Notes: generated by a model from the letters alone, not told the origin. A DNA stretch of 64,000 bases from Adiantum capillus-veneris (GCA_014529385.2 CM043953.1:84648342-84712341); one strand, 5' to 3'. Positions 12,403 through 24,629 are shown, numbered from the stretch's first letter. A program made the numbers and translations.

Positions 12403-12649
12403 AAGTGGACAACCACACCACACTACACATAAGAGTTCTAGGATGAGGCACTCATTTCTCACATGGGTGGCTGGGTGGTGAGCTTAATGTCCTAACCCTC
12501 TAGTGGTAGATTAACCGTAGTGGCATTATAGGAATATAACATGGGTATCAGAGCTCGTTGAAGCTGGGGATGGGAATGAGCCCAAACATCACTTAATCTC
12601 CAACCATTGGCTTAATGGTTTTCAACAATGAGGATAAGGAATTGAATTT

Positions 12650-13880
12650 CAACAAGGAAGGCAAAGTGGAGAAATAACTTTACGTGAGTCGCCAACACCC
12701 CTCCATGGTCGTAGACCCTACCATTGAACTTGACGCGTCTGTAGAGGCTATCAACCCTGATGACCTACTTCTGGACGATGAGTGAGATTTTATGGAGACT
12801 GACATCGCAAGGGAGATGACAAGAAACCCCTTGAATGACAATGACAAGGACTATGACCTGGTTGATCTTGTTGATATCCTTATGGAGACAGAGCTCTCTA
12901 GCAAGATATTCAAATATTTCAATACAAAGTTGACTGCCTTAGCAACGGTATAGGCTGATGTAGTCACGATGCTTCAGAGCATCTCCACACATTTAGATGT
13001 GCTGACAGACGCTCCAGTTGGCTATCGGCACCCGCAACACGAGTTAATGTAACCTCACTCATGGTTACGGGAGTCCAAGCCGATGCACTTGCGAGGCTGT
13101 CCATAGAGATAGCCTTGATTATGCTTAAGTATTTCAAATTCCTAGCTTTGGAGGCAACGAAAGAGAGCAGAACAAAGATTTTGTAAACATGTTCCTAGTG
13201 AAGTGGTTGGATATTTATGCACTCTAGAAGTAGCCTAGCCATGTGCACCTCGTTGAGGCTAGTTTATTATTGATTGACAAGACATACAAGTGTTAAATGA
13301 GCTTGACCACTCGTCCCTGCCACTTGGGCAGAGTTCAAAACAATGTTTTGAAAAATAATTCTTGCTAGGCAATAAGGAAGATAGAAATTGGGAGATATAG
13401 GACAAGTGCTTGATGTAGAACAAGTCCCTAACTTAAGACTACAGAGACATAATACTCAAGTTAAAGGAAATCGATGCATTCTAGACTTTGTGGGGCTTTA
13501 AAAGGGGCCTCACAAATGATTATCTTTAGTATGTTGAGCCTATTCATGCTAAAGATTTTTTTGAAGGAATAAAAAATACACACATCTATGATGACATCAA
13601 GTGTTGTGGTGCACAAGATGGGTAGGTAGGGCTCGGAAAAAAAAAAAAGACTCAAGGTTTAAAAGAAAGGGGTTTTGTAGTGGGAGGCAGGGGGAGAGGA
13701 CAGACCGGGGTGGTCAAGGTGATCATTGGACTAAAAAACCATGACCATTTAAAACAAAAAGAGATTCCAAATTGCACAAAAGAAAGAGCTATATTAAAGT
13801 GCAAAAGAAAAATCATTGCTTTAGTTGCAATGAGGGAGGGCACACCAAGGTCGAATGCCCAAACTCAAAGCTAGCACTAG
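12650..13880 (+). pseudogene. Ty3-type gag remnant with zinc knuckle
   Basis: Stop-ridden but recognisable gag. A stretch near 13310-13345 reads ATWAEFKTMF, typical of the retrotransposon gag core. The end of the region carries the CCHC knuckle CFSCNEGGHTKVEC (about 13818-13859). Several stops and frameshifts separate the pieces, so only the order of motifs supports the call. Confidence 0.7.
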
Positions 13881-14051
13881 TGGCAATGAGCCTCAGAGAG
13901 AAATGGTAGATCCTCTAAGCAATTGCACACAATGCATAGGATTCCTCTCAGTTCCAGAGAGTTTGAGGAGGTGATGGTGTGCCACTGTGACGAGTATCGT
14001 GTTTGTTCAGTGACACCAGTTATGTGGTAGCCTAGTGTAGGTCCTCATGAC

Positions 14052-14525
14052 ATGGTGAACATGTATAGCACCATAGGTGGCCGTAGAGTCATTGTTTTAA
14101 TAGACGATGGAGCTAGCCATAACTTCTTATACTACTCGTTGGTTAAAAAGTTAAGATTGACTAAAATAACGAGCGATCGTGAGTACACTATTGGCTTGGA
14201 CAATGGTTATGATAAAACAGTATGGAATATCGTAGTCTTGGGAGTTCTATTAGTCATGCACACCTACATGGCTTTGCTTGACTTGCACACCATGCACTTG
14301 GCTAGAGTAGACGTGTACCTAGGTAGGGAGTGGTTGTACAATCTTGATCCTAGTCTAGTGAGGAGTTATTTGCACAACACAATACAGTTTGAGAATGGTG
14401 GTAGGATCATCACCCTACACAATGATAGTATTGTCCCCTCTACCCCTCTCATCTCCTCCATGAAACTACACAAAGCAGCATGTAGACGCCAAATAATAAG
14501 GTTGTTGCTTGTTACCCTCTTTTAA
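14052..14525 (+). pseudogene. Ty3-type aspartic protease segment
   Basis: An open 157-codon stretch begins MVNMYSTIGGRRVIVLIDDG. VLIDDGASHNFL is the retropepsin flap-1/active-site motif, normally VLIDGGATHNFI in plant Ty3 elements. LGREWLYNLDP further on matches the usual LGxxWL motif near the protease C-terminus. The catalytic Asp-Gly-Ala triad reads DGA. It sits between the gag knuckle and the RT, as expected for a gag-pol polyprotein, and is not a free gene. Confidence 0.75.
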
Positions 14526-14718
14526 ATTCTATTGTTTTAAATGAAAGTAATAAAATTGTTTACATAGTTGAAATTGTAAGTACTGTTTGCGTAGACAAAC
14601 ACACTACAAAACATGGCCTTAGATAAGACCCACTTTCTGAGAACCCTATATGGCGTGCATTCAATTCTAAAACAAAAAAAATCCAAGGCAAAAGAGACCC
14701 TTGAGAAAAAGTGCATAA

Positions 14719-15545
14719 ATGTTGAATTTATTAGAAAAGTTTCACAATGTAATTCTTGGTAACTTATCGGATGTCTTGCCGCCATCTCGGGAAATAGACC
14801 ATGGCATTGCTATTGTGCTATGGTCAAAACCTATAAGCAAACCTGCTTATATATTAAGCCACTCGGAAGCACATGAGGTGGACAAAATAGTTAATGGAAT
14901 ACTTGAATAAAGGCTTTATTAGGCCTCTTTCTAGTCCATGGGCATCACCCACTCTTTTGGTAAAGAATAAGGAAAAATCTATGTAGATGTGTGTAGATTA
15001 AAGGGCTCTTAATCAAATAACAATTAAGAACAAGTACCCGATGCATCTATTGTTCGAGTTGTTGAGGAAACATAAATTATTTACGAAGGAAAGCATACAT
15101 GATTTTTTTTTAGATTGAGATGCATTATCTAAGCCACATCATATCTGCAAAGGAAACGTATGTGGAACCTGAGAAAGTGGAAGCTATTCTCAAGTGGCCA
15201 ACACCAAAAGATCTCAAAGAACTGTAGATTTTTCTTGGTATGTCAATCCTTTATCAACAATATGTAAAGGACTACATGAAGATCGCAATCCCGTTGATAG
15301 ACCACTAGAGGTCAAAACGTAAGAGTATAAGTTGGGGGAAGCGCAATAGAAAGGCTTTGAAAAGCTTAAGGAGGCTATAGTAGATGCACACCTATGTTGA
15401 CTATAGTGGATCTGAATGAACCGTTTATCTTGGAGAAAAACACAAGTAATGAGGCCGTTGGAGCCATGTTTATGCAAAGGAGATGTCCAATTGCATTTGA
15501 AAGCAAAAAGCTAGATTGTGTCCAGCATAAGTACTCAATCTATGA
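14719..15545 (+). pseudogene. Ty3-type RT and RNase H remnants with internal deletion
   Basis: The first part reads LPPSREIDHGI and then the RT fingers theme (PLSSPWASPTLLVKN). A jump occurs at about 15105, where the RT palm including YxDD is missing. Reading resumes with VEPEKVEAILKWPTPKDLKE and LGMS, the RT/RNase H connection, and reaches FESKKLDCVQHKYSIYE of RNase H at about 15545. Several stops are present. Loss of the catalytic palm makes this copy dead. Confidence 0.75.
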
Positions 15546-16005
15546 GTTGTCCTCATCGCTAGTGTCATTGTTCTCACTGTTGGCTTCGCTATTGTCATCA
15601 TTAGATCCATTGGCTTGTCCTTGCGCAGCAATGTATGTCTTCCACACTTCTACCCAAGCCTCCACATGTCGTTCGAAGGCTGCACACTCTTGTGGGGTGC
15701 AAAAACCATGTCCCCCCCCCAAATCACAATTGAATTGGTGGCAAGAGCGGCAACTTGCTCAATATCCCCTTTGATTGGATGTGCATTGAAATCAAGGCCA
15801 TGCATGACGTTGAATATGGACATTGTGGCATCGTTGTGACTGCATGGAAAGCCTCCCTGTAGTTGTGTGCACTATGTGCTATGCATAAATCATTCATAAC
15901 ATGCACATTGTTGATGGGGTCAACAGCAGAGGGGGGGGAGGGGTTGAACGTGCTGAGGGCCATGCCGATGTTGTGTGGGTAGCCCACATTCATCGTGTTG
16001 TCCAT
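15540..16005 (-). pseudogene. Unidentified minus-strand coding remnant
   Basis: A frame starting with ATG at 16005 reads MDNTMNVGYPHNIGMALSTF onward to about 15724. A frameshift at the C10 run (15711-15720) would connect it to a second frame ending in an acidic D/E/N/S-rich tail (15540-15722). The tail begins exactly where the Ty3 fragment ends. I do not recognise the product. It may be the 3' part of the multi-exon relic at 16.7-18.5 kb. Confidence 0.35.
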
Positions 16006-16679
16006 GATTTCCCCTCAGCATAGTAAATATGTGAATGAGAGAAAACTAAAGGATTAGCTTTTGAAAGTAGAAACTTAGAGAAACTTGTGAATGAATGAAT
16101 AAATGAAACTAATGTTTTTTTTGGCTATTTATAAAGAACCCCGAGTGACTTTACTTCAAAGATCATTTGCACCATGTCCTCCGTAATATTTTCAAATAAA
16201 AGTGGAAAAAAAATCTTGCTAAAAGATTAACCACCTTCAATTGACAAAAATTAAAACATAGTACAAAAATCAAAACATAGTGGCAAGCACATAACACCAC
16301 ATGAGCTCATCAGAAATTAAAACATAGTATAAACAACCAGTAAGTTTTGGTGTGCCATTACATAGAGAATAAGTTCATATGGAGTAATCAATACAAATCG
16401 AGATTTAGGTTCTCGATGGCCGCAAATCCTGTGGCGGTTGTGGTATTGGGGCATGTGCAGGCGGGCCCCCATGGGTAGTGTGGGAAATAGTGACCAATAG
16501 ATTGGTTGACCATGGCTTGGCCAACCTGGAATTACATTTGGAGGTCTGCTCGGAGGAGGAGCAGATGCCAAAATCAACTCCTGGTTACGTTGTAAAGGCG
16601 ATGGAGGTGACCGTGATTGTGTTGAACGTGTCGTCCACATGAAGAGTCAATCCTAGACCACTAGGAAGCCGCTACTGCG

Positions 16680-18478
16680 GTTGAACACGTGTCAAAAACA
16701 ATTTGAAATCCCTGTATGCTAATACAATGTCATTGTAGACGCTCACACTCCATTGCCAAGCCGCCACTTCCTGCAAGACAATGCAAAACTACATCACCAA
16801 CCATTGCGAAGGGACTCAACACCATCTGTTTACGATAGCACAAACATTAGTTGACATTGCAATGGCAAAAACCAAGCATAGAAGTGCCCTCCTCAACTTG
16901 CTGAGCAAGGAACTCGCTCTTTTCCACTCTAAGCCGAAATGGTGCTCCAAGGGCATGTAGCGTCCATGGCAGGTTCCGTCTAGTGGCTCTTAAATCATGT
17001 CACCATCAAACTTGAACCCATCGTTGTCTGCTGCCACATCTCCTGCTTGACGATCATATAATGGAATAATTGAAATCCCTTCAATTTTACGTGTGAACAT
17101 GGCTAGCAGCAAGGTCTCGACCTACAATATGGTTACTGTTCAAAACAAAAACAGACCAATATCTACTAACCATGAAGTTCGTGGAGAAATGGTGAATAAC
17201 TTACTGGATCAGTGGTCATCTATTATAGAGTGTGTGCATGACACCATCCGGAGAAAAATGGTGCAAAGATGGCAAAAATCGCACAAGCAAACCTCCTCGA
17301 TGACAAGTGTCGATTGGTCTGATCGGCACGTCGCCACGATTACTACGCCATCCGATAGTAAAAACTCTACAGCTAGGATGAATACACTATGATGAGCTCG
17401 GTAGAGAATACATTCCATCGGGGTATGCCACCAATCTCCGCTTCAAGTTTGCAATGTATGGAAATGTCTACCCACACAAGCCACACCCCTCCAAGTCGCT
17501 GATCAGGCTCCATTTTGCGGGAGTGTGAGAGAGATCCAATCAAACATTGGATCACTCGAAGGATCCTGCAATACACAATACCATACAAAAGAAGATTGAT
17601 TGAGTACTTATCAAGTTCAAAATTGAAATTAGATGCAAAAGTGTCATAAACTTACTCAAATGGATCCATGAGCACCTTCTGTAGATGGTATAGATCAACA
17701 AGTATTGAGAGATGTACTAGGACTACTCCAACACTTATAATTTTTGCCATTTCTGCATCAAAGTGAGTTGAAACTGTGTCACAAACAAAATTTAATTAAA
17801 TATTAAGTACCACTAAGTTTTGAAAAAAAAAGCATTGATTTGTGGTTGCATTTCTTACCTAGTGGAAAGGAAACAAGTGGTTCGAGTGGCCGAACCGAAA
17901 CTGGGTGGCTATCCTTGCTTTGCCCAGTAGCAATGGATATGGTTCACTTGAGACCCTGGGATCTCGAACCCTGGGATGGACTATAACACTGTACTCCAAG
18001 CGACGATCGGAATCACCCTACTCATAATTTGACCCGCAACCTTGATGCTCGCTCCTTTCCCTCTGAAACTCCTTCGAAAACTCCTCAAATTCTTCTATGT
18101 GACTGGTCGCCCTCTTCTTACCTTGTTTAGGTGTGCCCGCTATAGTTTTTGGGCTTCAACATCCCTTGGTCGTGCTAGGGAAAATGGCATTGATGGGAGG
18201 ATGATTGATGGTGACACTTTCACTTTTTCCCTTTTCCCTATCCTTCTTGTACAATACTGCAATTCCAAAAAAAAAAAGTAAGGACACTATAGCAAACAAA
18301 ACACACTAGTTGAACAAGAAAAACATAACTTACCGTTGTATTGTTCAGCTTCGTATTTGGGAAACTCGTAATCCACATAGTCCAAAAACCAAGGACAGTC
18401 TCTCCATGTTCCCTTACAATAGAGCTTCTCTATCCAATCATCGGGATAGATCCCGCTCTCCTCTCCCTCTGACTCTAT
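16680..18478 (-). pseudogene. Unidentified multi-exon gene relic (at least five spliced exons)
   Basis: Read on the minus strand, consecutive segments have coding-like translation bounded by good splice signals. Exon 18334-18478 contains DDWIEKLYCKGTWRDCPWFL and ends in G|GTAAGT. Exon 17859-18256 starts after TTGCAG in the matching phase, contains HIEEFEEFSKEFQRERSEH and ends AG|GTAAGA; it has in-frame stops. Exon about 17656-17773 ends at GTAAGT. Exon 17205-17566 starts after TTGCAG (MECILYRAHHSVFILAVEFL inside) and ends at GTAAGT. An exon from 16770 downward starts after CTTGCAG (EVAAWQWSVSVYNDIVLAYR). The phase of the first junction is preserved exactly. I do not recognise the family. In-frame stops indicate a pseudogene, possibly transposon-derived. 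Confidence 0.5.
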
Positions 18479-18479
18479 C

Positions 18480-18960
18480 TACACATTGTTGGGATGCTCG
18501 GGGTATGGAATGCAAAGACCTATCTTAAGGGCGCCCAACCACCATCTACAAATAACAAGAGGAATAACTCCATCATTCAAAAAACACAAATTAAATCTTA
18601 CATCATGATAAAACTGTATAGTTCAATATTTAAAAAGAAAGCGTCCGACAGTACATGTCATAAATATCTAATATCTAACCAACCCAAATGATTTTCTCAT
18701 ATTAAACTGAGCATTTAATATGGGAGAATAGACAGGAACAAGGGTTACAATATAGACATGTGCTTACAGATCTATCTCAACACGGGGCCAATGGTAAAGG
18801 GGTCCAAATGATAGATGGTCTGTCAAAGAGCAAGGCTAACCAATGGAGCTTAAAAGACCTTAGGGGTAGCTTCATTAAAGACCTCCAAAGGTTAGTGTTA
18901 AAAGTCCTTTGACCTTAGGTAAGCTAGGGTTGAGCTTGAGGTGGGAACCTGACCCAAGTT
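18480..18960. other. No supported gene
   Basis: AT-rich sequence with short frames only. It leads into the minisatellite at 18962. Confidence 0.5.
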
Positions 18961-18961
18961 T

Positions 18962-19172
18962 GAGGTGCTTGTCGTGCTTGATGACTAAGGTGCTTGAGGT
19001 GCTTGTCGTGCTTTCTGACTAAGATGCTTGAGGTGCTTATTGTGCTTGCTGACTAGGGAGCTTGAGGTGCTTGTGGAAAAACTACCCAAACTTGAGGTGC
19101 TTTGTCATGTTTGCTGACTAAGGTGCTTGAGGGTAAGGTGTTCAAAAGTTTGCTGACTAAGGTGCTTACACA
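18962..19172 (+). repeat. 34-bp minisatellite array
   Basis: Three consecutive 34-bp units start at 18962, 18996 and 19030 (core GAGGTGCTTGTCGTGCTTG followed by CTGACTAAGGTGCTT). Degenerate or interrupted units continue to about 19172. No coding is associated. Confidence 0.85.
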
Positions 19173-20878
19173 CCCCCACACAAGGAAAGCTTGGTATAAA
19201 GAAAGCATATAGGACACTTGTCAAGCTCCTCCTCATGTTTCCCTCATGGTGTGCCTAAAGCCTATTGGTTGGCCTCCCAAGGGGTCCGATGATAAATTAG
19301 TTAATTAATTATTTGTTTTTTTGCATTTATCAAGTCCTCTCGCTCAAAGGGGAAAGGAGGACACTTGTCCCAAGACTACCCTTGTTGCTTGTTATGCATC
19401 TTGCATGTGATTGTTCAGGCTTGCAGGGGTCCAATGAGCTTCAAGCATGAGCTACGAGGGGGGGAGGGGGGGCAGGGGGGGTGACCAAAGCAAGAAGAGG
19501 GGATGCTTGGGGAGTATACTCTCCCACACACACTCCATTGTGAAAAGTGCAAAGTACAAGAGCTCCATCTCCTTCTCCAAGCTAGTAGAGAAGTTGAGAT
19601 CCTACACCAACACTCTTGGCTATGGACTGCAAATCCAACCAAGAGCTATGCTTCAATGCTTAAGCTTGCCATCTTCTTCTTCTTCATCATCTTCATTACT
19701 ATGCTATTATGTATGCTAGCAAGAAGTGTGATGATAAGTGAGGAACTATTCCTTTCTCCTATGGAATGTTTCTTCTTCTTCCTCTTCCCTACCCTCATTC
19801 CCCGCTAGCTATCTCCACCTTCGAAGGTGTTTGAGGCCTTGGGACTGAGGCTTGGGATAGTTAATGCTTTTTACAAAGTTTATGTTATGCTCATGATGCA
19901 TGAAGCTTTCCATCTTCATTGCATCACCTAGGTCACAAGGAACACAAAGATTGTATTGTACCAAGTCTCTCTTGATGGGAGAATCTATAATACAAATGCC
20001 TATTGGAGGGGGGAACGGATCCACATAAATCCGATCCTCAACTGTTGTCATGTTCTCTAAACTCTCTCTAGTGCAAAAGTATTGTTCATGCCAAGTTAAC
20101 TAAGTACTATGTTTATGTTGCTACCATCAATTAAGTTCACCATCTATGCTCACCAAGTAATCTCACAAAAGTGCTTTATCTAATTTCTTAATTCCGCTAC
20201 TCTCAAAGTTCATAGGCCATTTCTATTACAGTACATGTGAAACGCGGTTTCTCCTCTACACTGTGTGTGGCTCATATGGTTGGCTTCAACCGCACAATAG
20301 CCTTGCCAAAGTGATTTTGTCAAAAAGCCTACATTGCCTTGCCAAGAGACATGCCACGATCGCGTGAGATGCGTGCATGTAGCTTCTTCAACGTGGAGTT
20401 CTTGGCCTCCATCTTCTCCTCCAAGCTCAATATACCCTTGCACTCCAAGTATTAGTAATGTGGCAATAGTAGATAAAACCCCATACTCTAATGTTACTAC
20501 GCTCATCTTTTTTGAGAGAAAAAGGAATGGAAAGGAGGGCAAAGGTTCAAGCAAAGAGATAAGGAGAGGGTAATGAAATGAAAAAGCTGTGTCTTTTTAG
20601 AGTTCACTAACGTTGAAGAGAAAGGTAGAGAATAGGAATGAAAAAGAAAGAAAGGCAATTGGGCGCCCTTTTATAGGCAAAAAGGGGGGAAGGGGAGGAG
20701 GGGGTGCCATGTGGTCGAGCGGGTCCACACGATCGCGTGGACTCTGGGCGCCCGCAGTTAACGTGGACACGGGGTCTCGCGAGGGGATAAGGAGGCGGAA
20801 GGGGAAGGAGACAAGTCCCACGGTAGGAGGGGAAGGGGAAGGAGAGGAAGGGGGGCCGATTTCCACGGGTGAAGGGGG

Positions 20879-20917
<39 letters not shown>

Positions 20918-21040
20918 GGGGGAAGAGAGAGAGAAAGAGATGGGGGGGGCGCTTCCCACATGGGGAGGGAAGGGGGAGTGTGAAGAGAGAGAGAGAGAGG
21001 GGGGGGGGGGGGGGGGGTAGGAGGGACATCAACACAACAT
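19173..21040. other. Anonymous sequence, no supported gene
   Basis: Short frames lack recognisable motifs. The stretch 20640-21017 is purine-rich (G and GA runs at 20881-20913, 20982-20998 and a G18-like run at 20999-21017), so frames there encode artefactual Arg/Glu/Gly or Pro/Ser/Leu repeats. Confidence 0.5.
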
Positions 21041-21043
21041 GAC

Positions 21044-22854
21044 ATGAGGGATGGCACGTCAAAAGGGCTCACCGATAAAACCAAAGAAATGGTTGCACTA
21101 GTTCTTAGTGTAGATAGACATGCAGGCGCACGAAAGGTACAAATGTGTGTGACAAAAGAATTTGTGACAACAACTTTGATGCAAGAGGGGGTCTCTAGCC
21201 ATGTACTTGGCGAGCAAGAATTTCTAAATGTTGTTGAAGCAATGGGTCCCTTAGTGGAGGACAATTACTTGTTTCTCATATTTGTGCATATTATTTCAAA
21301 GTAACTTAATTCTGTAATACAAGTTTTGAAGGTCCGTGGCAAACAACAAGAAATGGGCCAACAAAGGAGAGCTTTGGTGTGGACCCTTTGCTACAGCTAA
21401 AAAGGGATTGCATATATATATTTTTTCACAAAAGCAGGTTTCTCGGGCAAGGAGCAGATGGGGAGTGCTGCTTTGTGTTCAAGATGTCTACGGTCGGTCT
21501 TGCATCTAGATTGGATTTGGTTAATCGAATGCGACGAAGTGGACCTTGAGATCTTCGGCACGCTTGGGTGCAATTTGATCACACTAACCGGTGGCTGATT
21601 AGGTGACCATGGCATGCCACGTTTAGGATCCAAGGTTTGTAATTTTATGAACATATTTTTCAAGTTTGGCATATCTTAAGAAACAACCACAATATGTATA
21701 CTATTACGTACGTCTTATGTTATAGCATGCAAGATCTCCTCGCTATTGCATCTTGTGAGATGAAAGAGGAAGACATGAAAGCACAAATTCATTTATGGCA
21801 GTGCATACATGAAGTTATGGAGGGGCATGGATGTGAGAGATCGGATTTCCATAAATTCATGGCCGACGAAGCTCAAGCCATCCAGAATGTAGTTCGTGCA
21901 CCGTGTTCATGTTCTACAACATCGAGAGCGATATTGCCTTTTTCATTGGAAGAAAAGCATGGTGGTGCACACAACAAAGTACATTGTCTCTTTGTCTCAT
22001 CAAACTCCCAAAGACATGTGAGAAAAGTGGCGTTTAGACCCCTCTAGAGAGGCAGCTGCAACAGTCTTTTCTCCTTTGACAATGGTGGCGCAATGAAAAT
22101 TGTATGGATAGAAACATCCCTGCAATGGACTCTCGGTTGAGTTGGTGGGAGGTGTGTATTGCACGTTGGGGGAGAATCATGACAACAATAGAGAGAAGTG
22201 ATGATGGAGCAAACACTCCAAGAATCAACTTGGCCGAGAGTAAGCATGGGAGTTGGCTTGCAGGCAAAGGGTTAAAAAAAATTCTCATTGTATGACGCAT
22301 GTACTTCAGATATGGAGAATGCAATACTACAAAGCACGAAGGCAATTTGTTACTCTCAAGATAAACATATTGAAAAGGGTCTTTCACTACAGAGACTCAA
22401 GGAAAGATTTTTCTCCAGTCCAACACAAGTGATACGAGTAGTAAATGAGGCTACATATGGAACATCCATTTATAAGGTTCGCACCCCGCTTGTAGGAGAC
22501 AAAGAAATCATTCGGCAAAAACGAGGACCATCGATTGTTATTGATGTTAATGATGAATCGACACGTAGACCAAAGTACAATGCAAAAACACGTGACTGCA
22601 CAACACACGAAAGGCCAAGGAATATCATTTTCATGGAAGATTCAAGGGTAGAAGATGGGAGTGAGAATTCCAAAGAAAAGACAAGGTTTTATGTTTTGAA
22701 ACGAAAGGTCAATGAAGCTATGTGGGCAATCAGAAGAGCCCTTCTCGGCAATCGTGTAACATGTAGTGGCACCCCCAACAATGGAAAAAGATGTGGACAA
22801 AATATAGTGGTATGTAGTAAAGGGACTCCGCACCATCCTTTGAGGGATATATAA
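21044..22854 (+). pseudogene. MULE-like DDE transposase relic
   Basis: Pieces on the plus strand fall in the order of a transposase family I associate with non-seed plants. An N-terminal part (21044-21301) reads LTDKTKEMVALVLSVDRHAG. After probable intron sequence ending in ...TTATAG at about 21726, 21728-22045 reads IASCEMKEEDMKAQIHLWQC and FMADEAQAIQNVVR, whose aspartate fits a DDE catalytic position in an 'ADxAxAxxxVR' setting. The next part contains INLAESKHGSWLAGKGLKK (about 22225-22281), resembling the family block with the catalytic glutamate. After a frameshift, 22288-22854 (188 codons) continues MYDACTSDMENAILQSTKAI and a basic C-terminal region. Frameshifts and stops make it non-functional. 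No terminal inverted repeats were located by eye. The last 500 bp could be something else. Confidence 0.55.
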
Positions 22855-22859
22855 AACAT

Positions 22860-23077
22860 CCAAATGGGCTACTAAGGGAGTGGTTTTGGTTCCATTTCAA
22901 ACATGTTATTCATTGATATGCCTTGGATCATAACATATAACTATTTGCCAAGGGAAAAAATCTATGAGTGAGAGAGAGAGAGAGGCCGAGGCCGATAGAG
23001 GATTAGGAGAGAGAAAAAAGGAGCAAAAGCGATGGCGACGATGATGTTTGATCGATGTGTGTTTGCCAAGGGAAAAA

Positions 23078-23114
<37 letters not shown>

Positions 23115-24030
23115 AAGTTGAGGAGAGAGGAAAGGAATCTATTTGTCGGATTCCAAAAAAGCACTCGCCAAAAAACATTCCCCGTTGCAACGGGCCTCCA
23201 AGATACATTATATATAGTAGAGATTGGTGTTCTTTCTCTAACTTGAGAGATAAATCAAGACTCAATAGCCTATAGAATATTGAGACAACTAATCTACCTT
23301 ACTCCAGTCTTAGAAATGTTATTCCAATTGTCTCTTCCCATTCACAATTTGATGAGTCATTCTTTTGAGTGTAAGAAAAGAGAGAAAATTAGTGAGTCGA
23401 TTGCGAAGACATGGAGAAAGAGAGAGACAAAGAAAGGGAGCAGTACAGAGAGTCATAACCATAGTTCGTAGCACAACACTTGGACAAATATTGTCAAAGG
23501 GAGAGCAAAATGAAACACAACACTTGCACCACTTAAATAGATTCATTAGGTGAAAGGTGCCAAGTTAAGGACACTGAGACTATGCTCCAAAATCTTGAAT
23601 GCTCGTAAACGAATCTGAGTGGGCAAGAGTTGAAAATGTTGATGTAGGACTGTAGTATCAATATCATAGGCAAAAGCAGTCGTGATGGACTATGCATCAA
23701 ATTTATGAAACCCTTTGTGAAAATCTATGGTGCCAATGGGACTATCCCTAGCCGTAAACGGGACAGCCATGAACGGGGTTTGGACCTCCTTCATTGCAAA
23801 AAGAATAACACTACGTCAAACTAACCATCCCACCACTCACTCTTGCATGTTTGGATGCCGGTTCTTTTACATACCGTCAAAGAATTCCTCCTCTCTGTGG
23901 GTGTCCACTTATTGGCTCCTTTACCCAAAGGGTTTTACTTAGGTATATTTGAGAGGCTCTTTGGCATTAAAATAATGTAACCTTCAATGTTGTAGCTCAA
24001 AAACTTAAATTTTTCTTAGTCTTGTGCTTA
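22860..24030. other. No supported gene; short duplicated motif
   Basis: TTTGCCAAGGGAAAAAAT occurs at about 22945 and 23060, each followed by a GA tract. No frame looks coding. Confidence 0.5.
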
Positions 24031-24039
24031 TTCATAGTA

Positions 24040-24040
24040 G

Positions 24041-24088
<48 letters not shown>
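24040..24088 (+). repeat. (CT)n microsatellite
   Basis: About 24 uninterrupted CT units. Confidence 0.9.
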
Positions 24089-24092
<4 letters not shown>

Positions 24093-24200
24093 ATATGCTA
24101 CCTTATTGTGATTAAAAATTCAATTGTCTAATTTTTCTTTGGATCCCTATGTGGATGCGTGCGGGTGTGTGTGTGTGTGTGTGTTTTTTTTTTTTTTGGT

Positions 24201-24229
24201 GGGGGGGGGGGGGGGGGGGGGGGGGGGGG
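24201..24229 (+). repeat. Poly-G tract (29 consecutive G)
   Basis: An unbroken G29 follows a (GT)n and T-run. It is long enough to form G-quadruplexes and is prone to length error in sequencing, so the exact count is uncertain. Confidence 0.9.
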
Positions 24230-24362
24230 TGCTATGTATTGAACTCCTCCTTTATTTTGTGCATCTTTGTGTGTATAAACAATCCGCCATCGAAAGAGGC
24301 ATGGGGTATAGGCCCGACCTAAAACCACTAGTATTATATAGATTGTTTTGGGTTTTAAGTCA

Positions 24363-24453
24363 TCTTCTCCTTCCTCTTTACATGTCACTACATAGTAAGG
24401 CTTTTACGATTCTAGACAAAGAGGGAGTACGGTAGCTAGTCTAGATTCTAAAT
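24363..24453 (+). repeat. Outer direct repeat flanking the Penelope-type element, left copy
   Basis: This stretch, from CTTCTCCTTCCTCTTTAC to GTAGCTAGTCTAGATTCTAA, matches 36511-36603 in the same orientation with about 80% identity. The pair lies about 0.4 kb left and 0.8 kb right of the large element. Immediately nearby, 24259-24340 is partly duplicated at 24458-24540 ('gtgcatctttgtgtgtat'). Confidence 0.7.
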
Positions 24454-24629
24454 TTTGTATATTTTGTGCATCTTTGTGTGTATCAACAATTCACCATCGA
24501 AAGAGGCGGTGGGAAATAGACCCAGCGTGGAATCACTAGCATAAGTGAAGTGATAGTAGCTACTAGCTACTGGCTCATCTTTTATTTTATTTCAATAGGT
24601 GGCGAGATTCCTTGCTCCGAGGATGGAAA

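Larger units (their letters stand above)
12403..15545 (+). mobile_element. Broken Ty3-type retrotransposon (gag-PR-RT-RNase H remnants)
   Basis: A primer site-like TGGGTATCAGAGC lies at 12542-12554, preceded by ATATAACA, a plausible LTR end. Degenerate gag, protease, RT and RNase H pieces follow in Ty3 order on the plus strand. The copia 3' LTR ends exactly at 12402, so the copia element may have inserted into this element's 5' LTR. No 3' LTR is seen. The RNase H reading stops being recognisable at about 15545, where unrelated sequence begins. Confidence 0.75.

Noticed and set aside
20597-21264. Long Arg/Glu/Gly and Ser/Leu/Pro frames on both strands
   Set aside because: Low-complexity translation of GA and G tracts. 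All frames are open because of the repeat, not coding.
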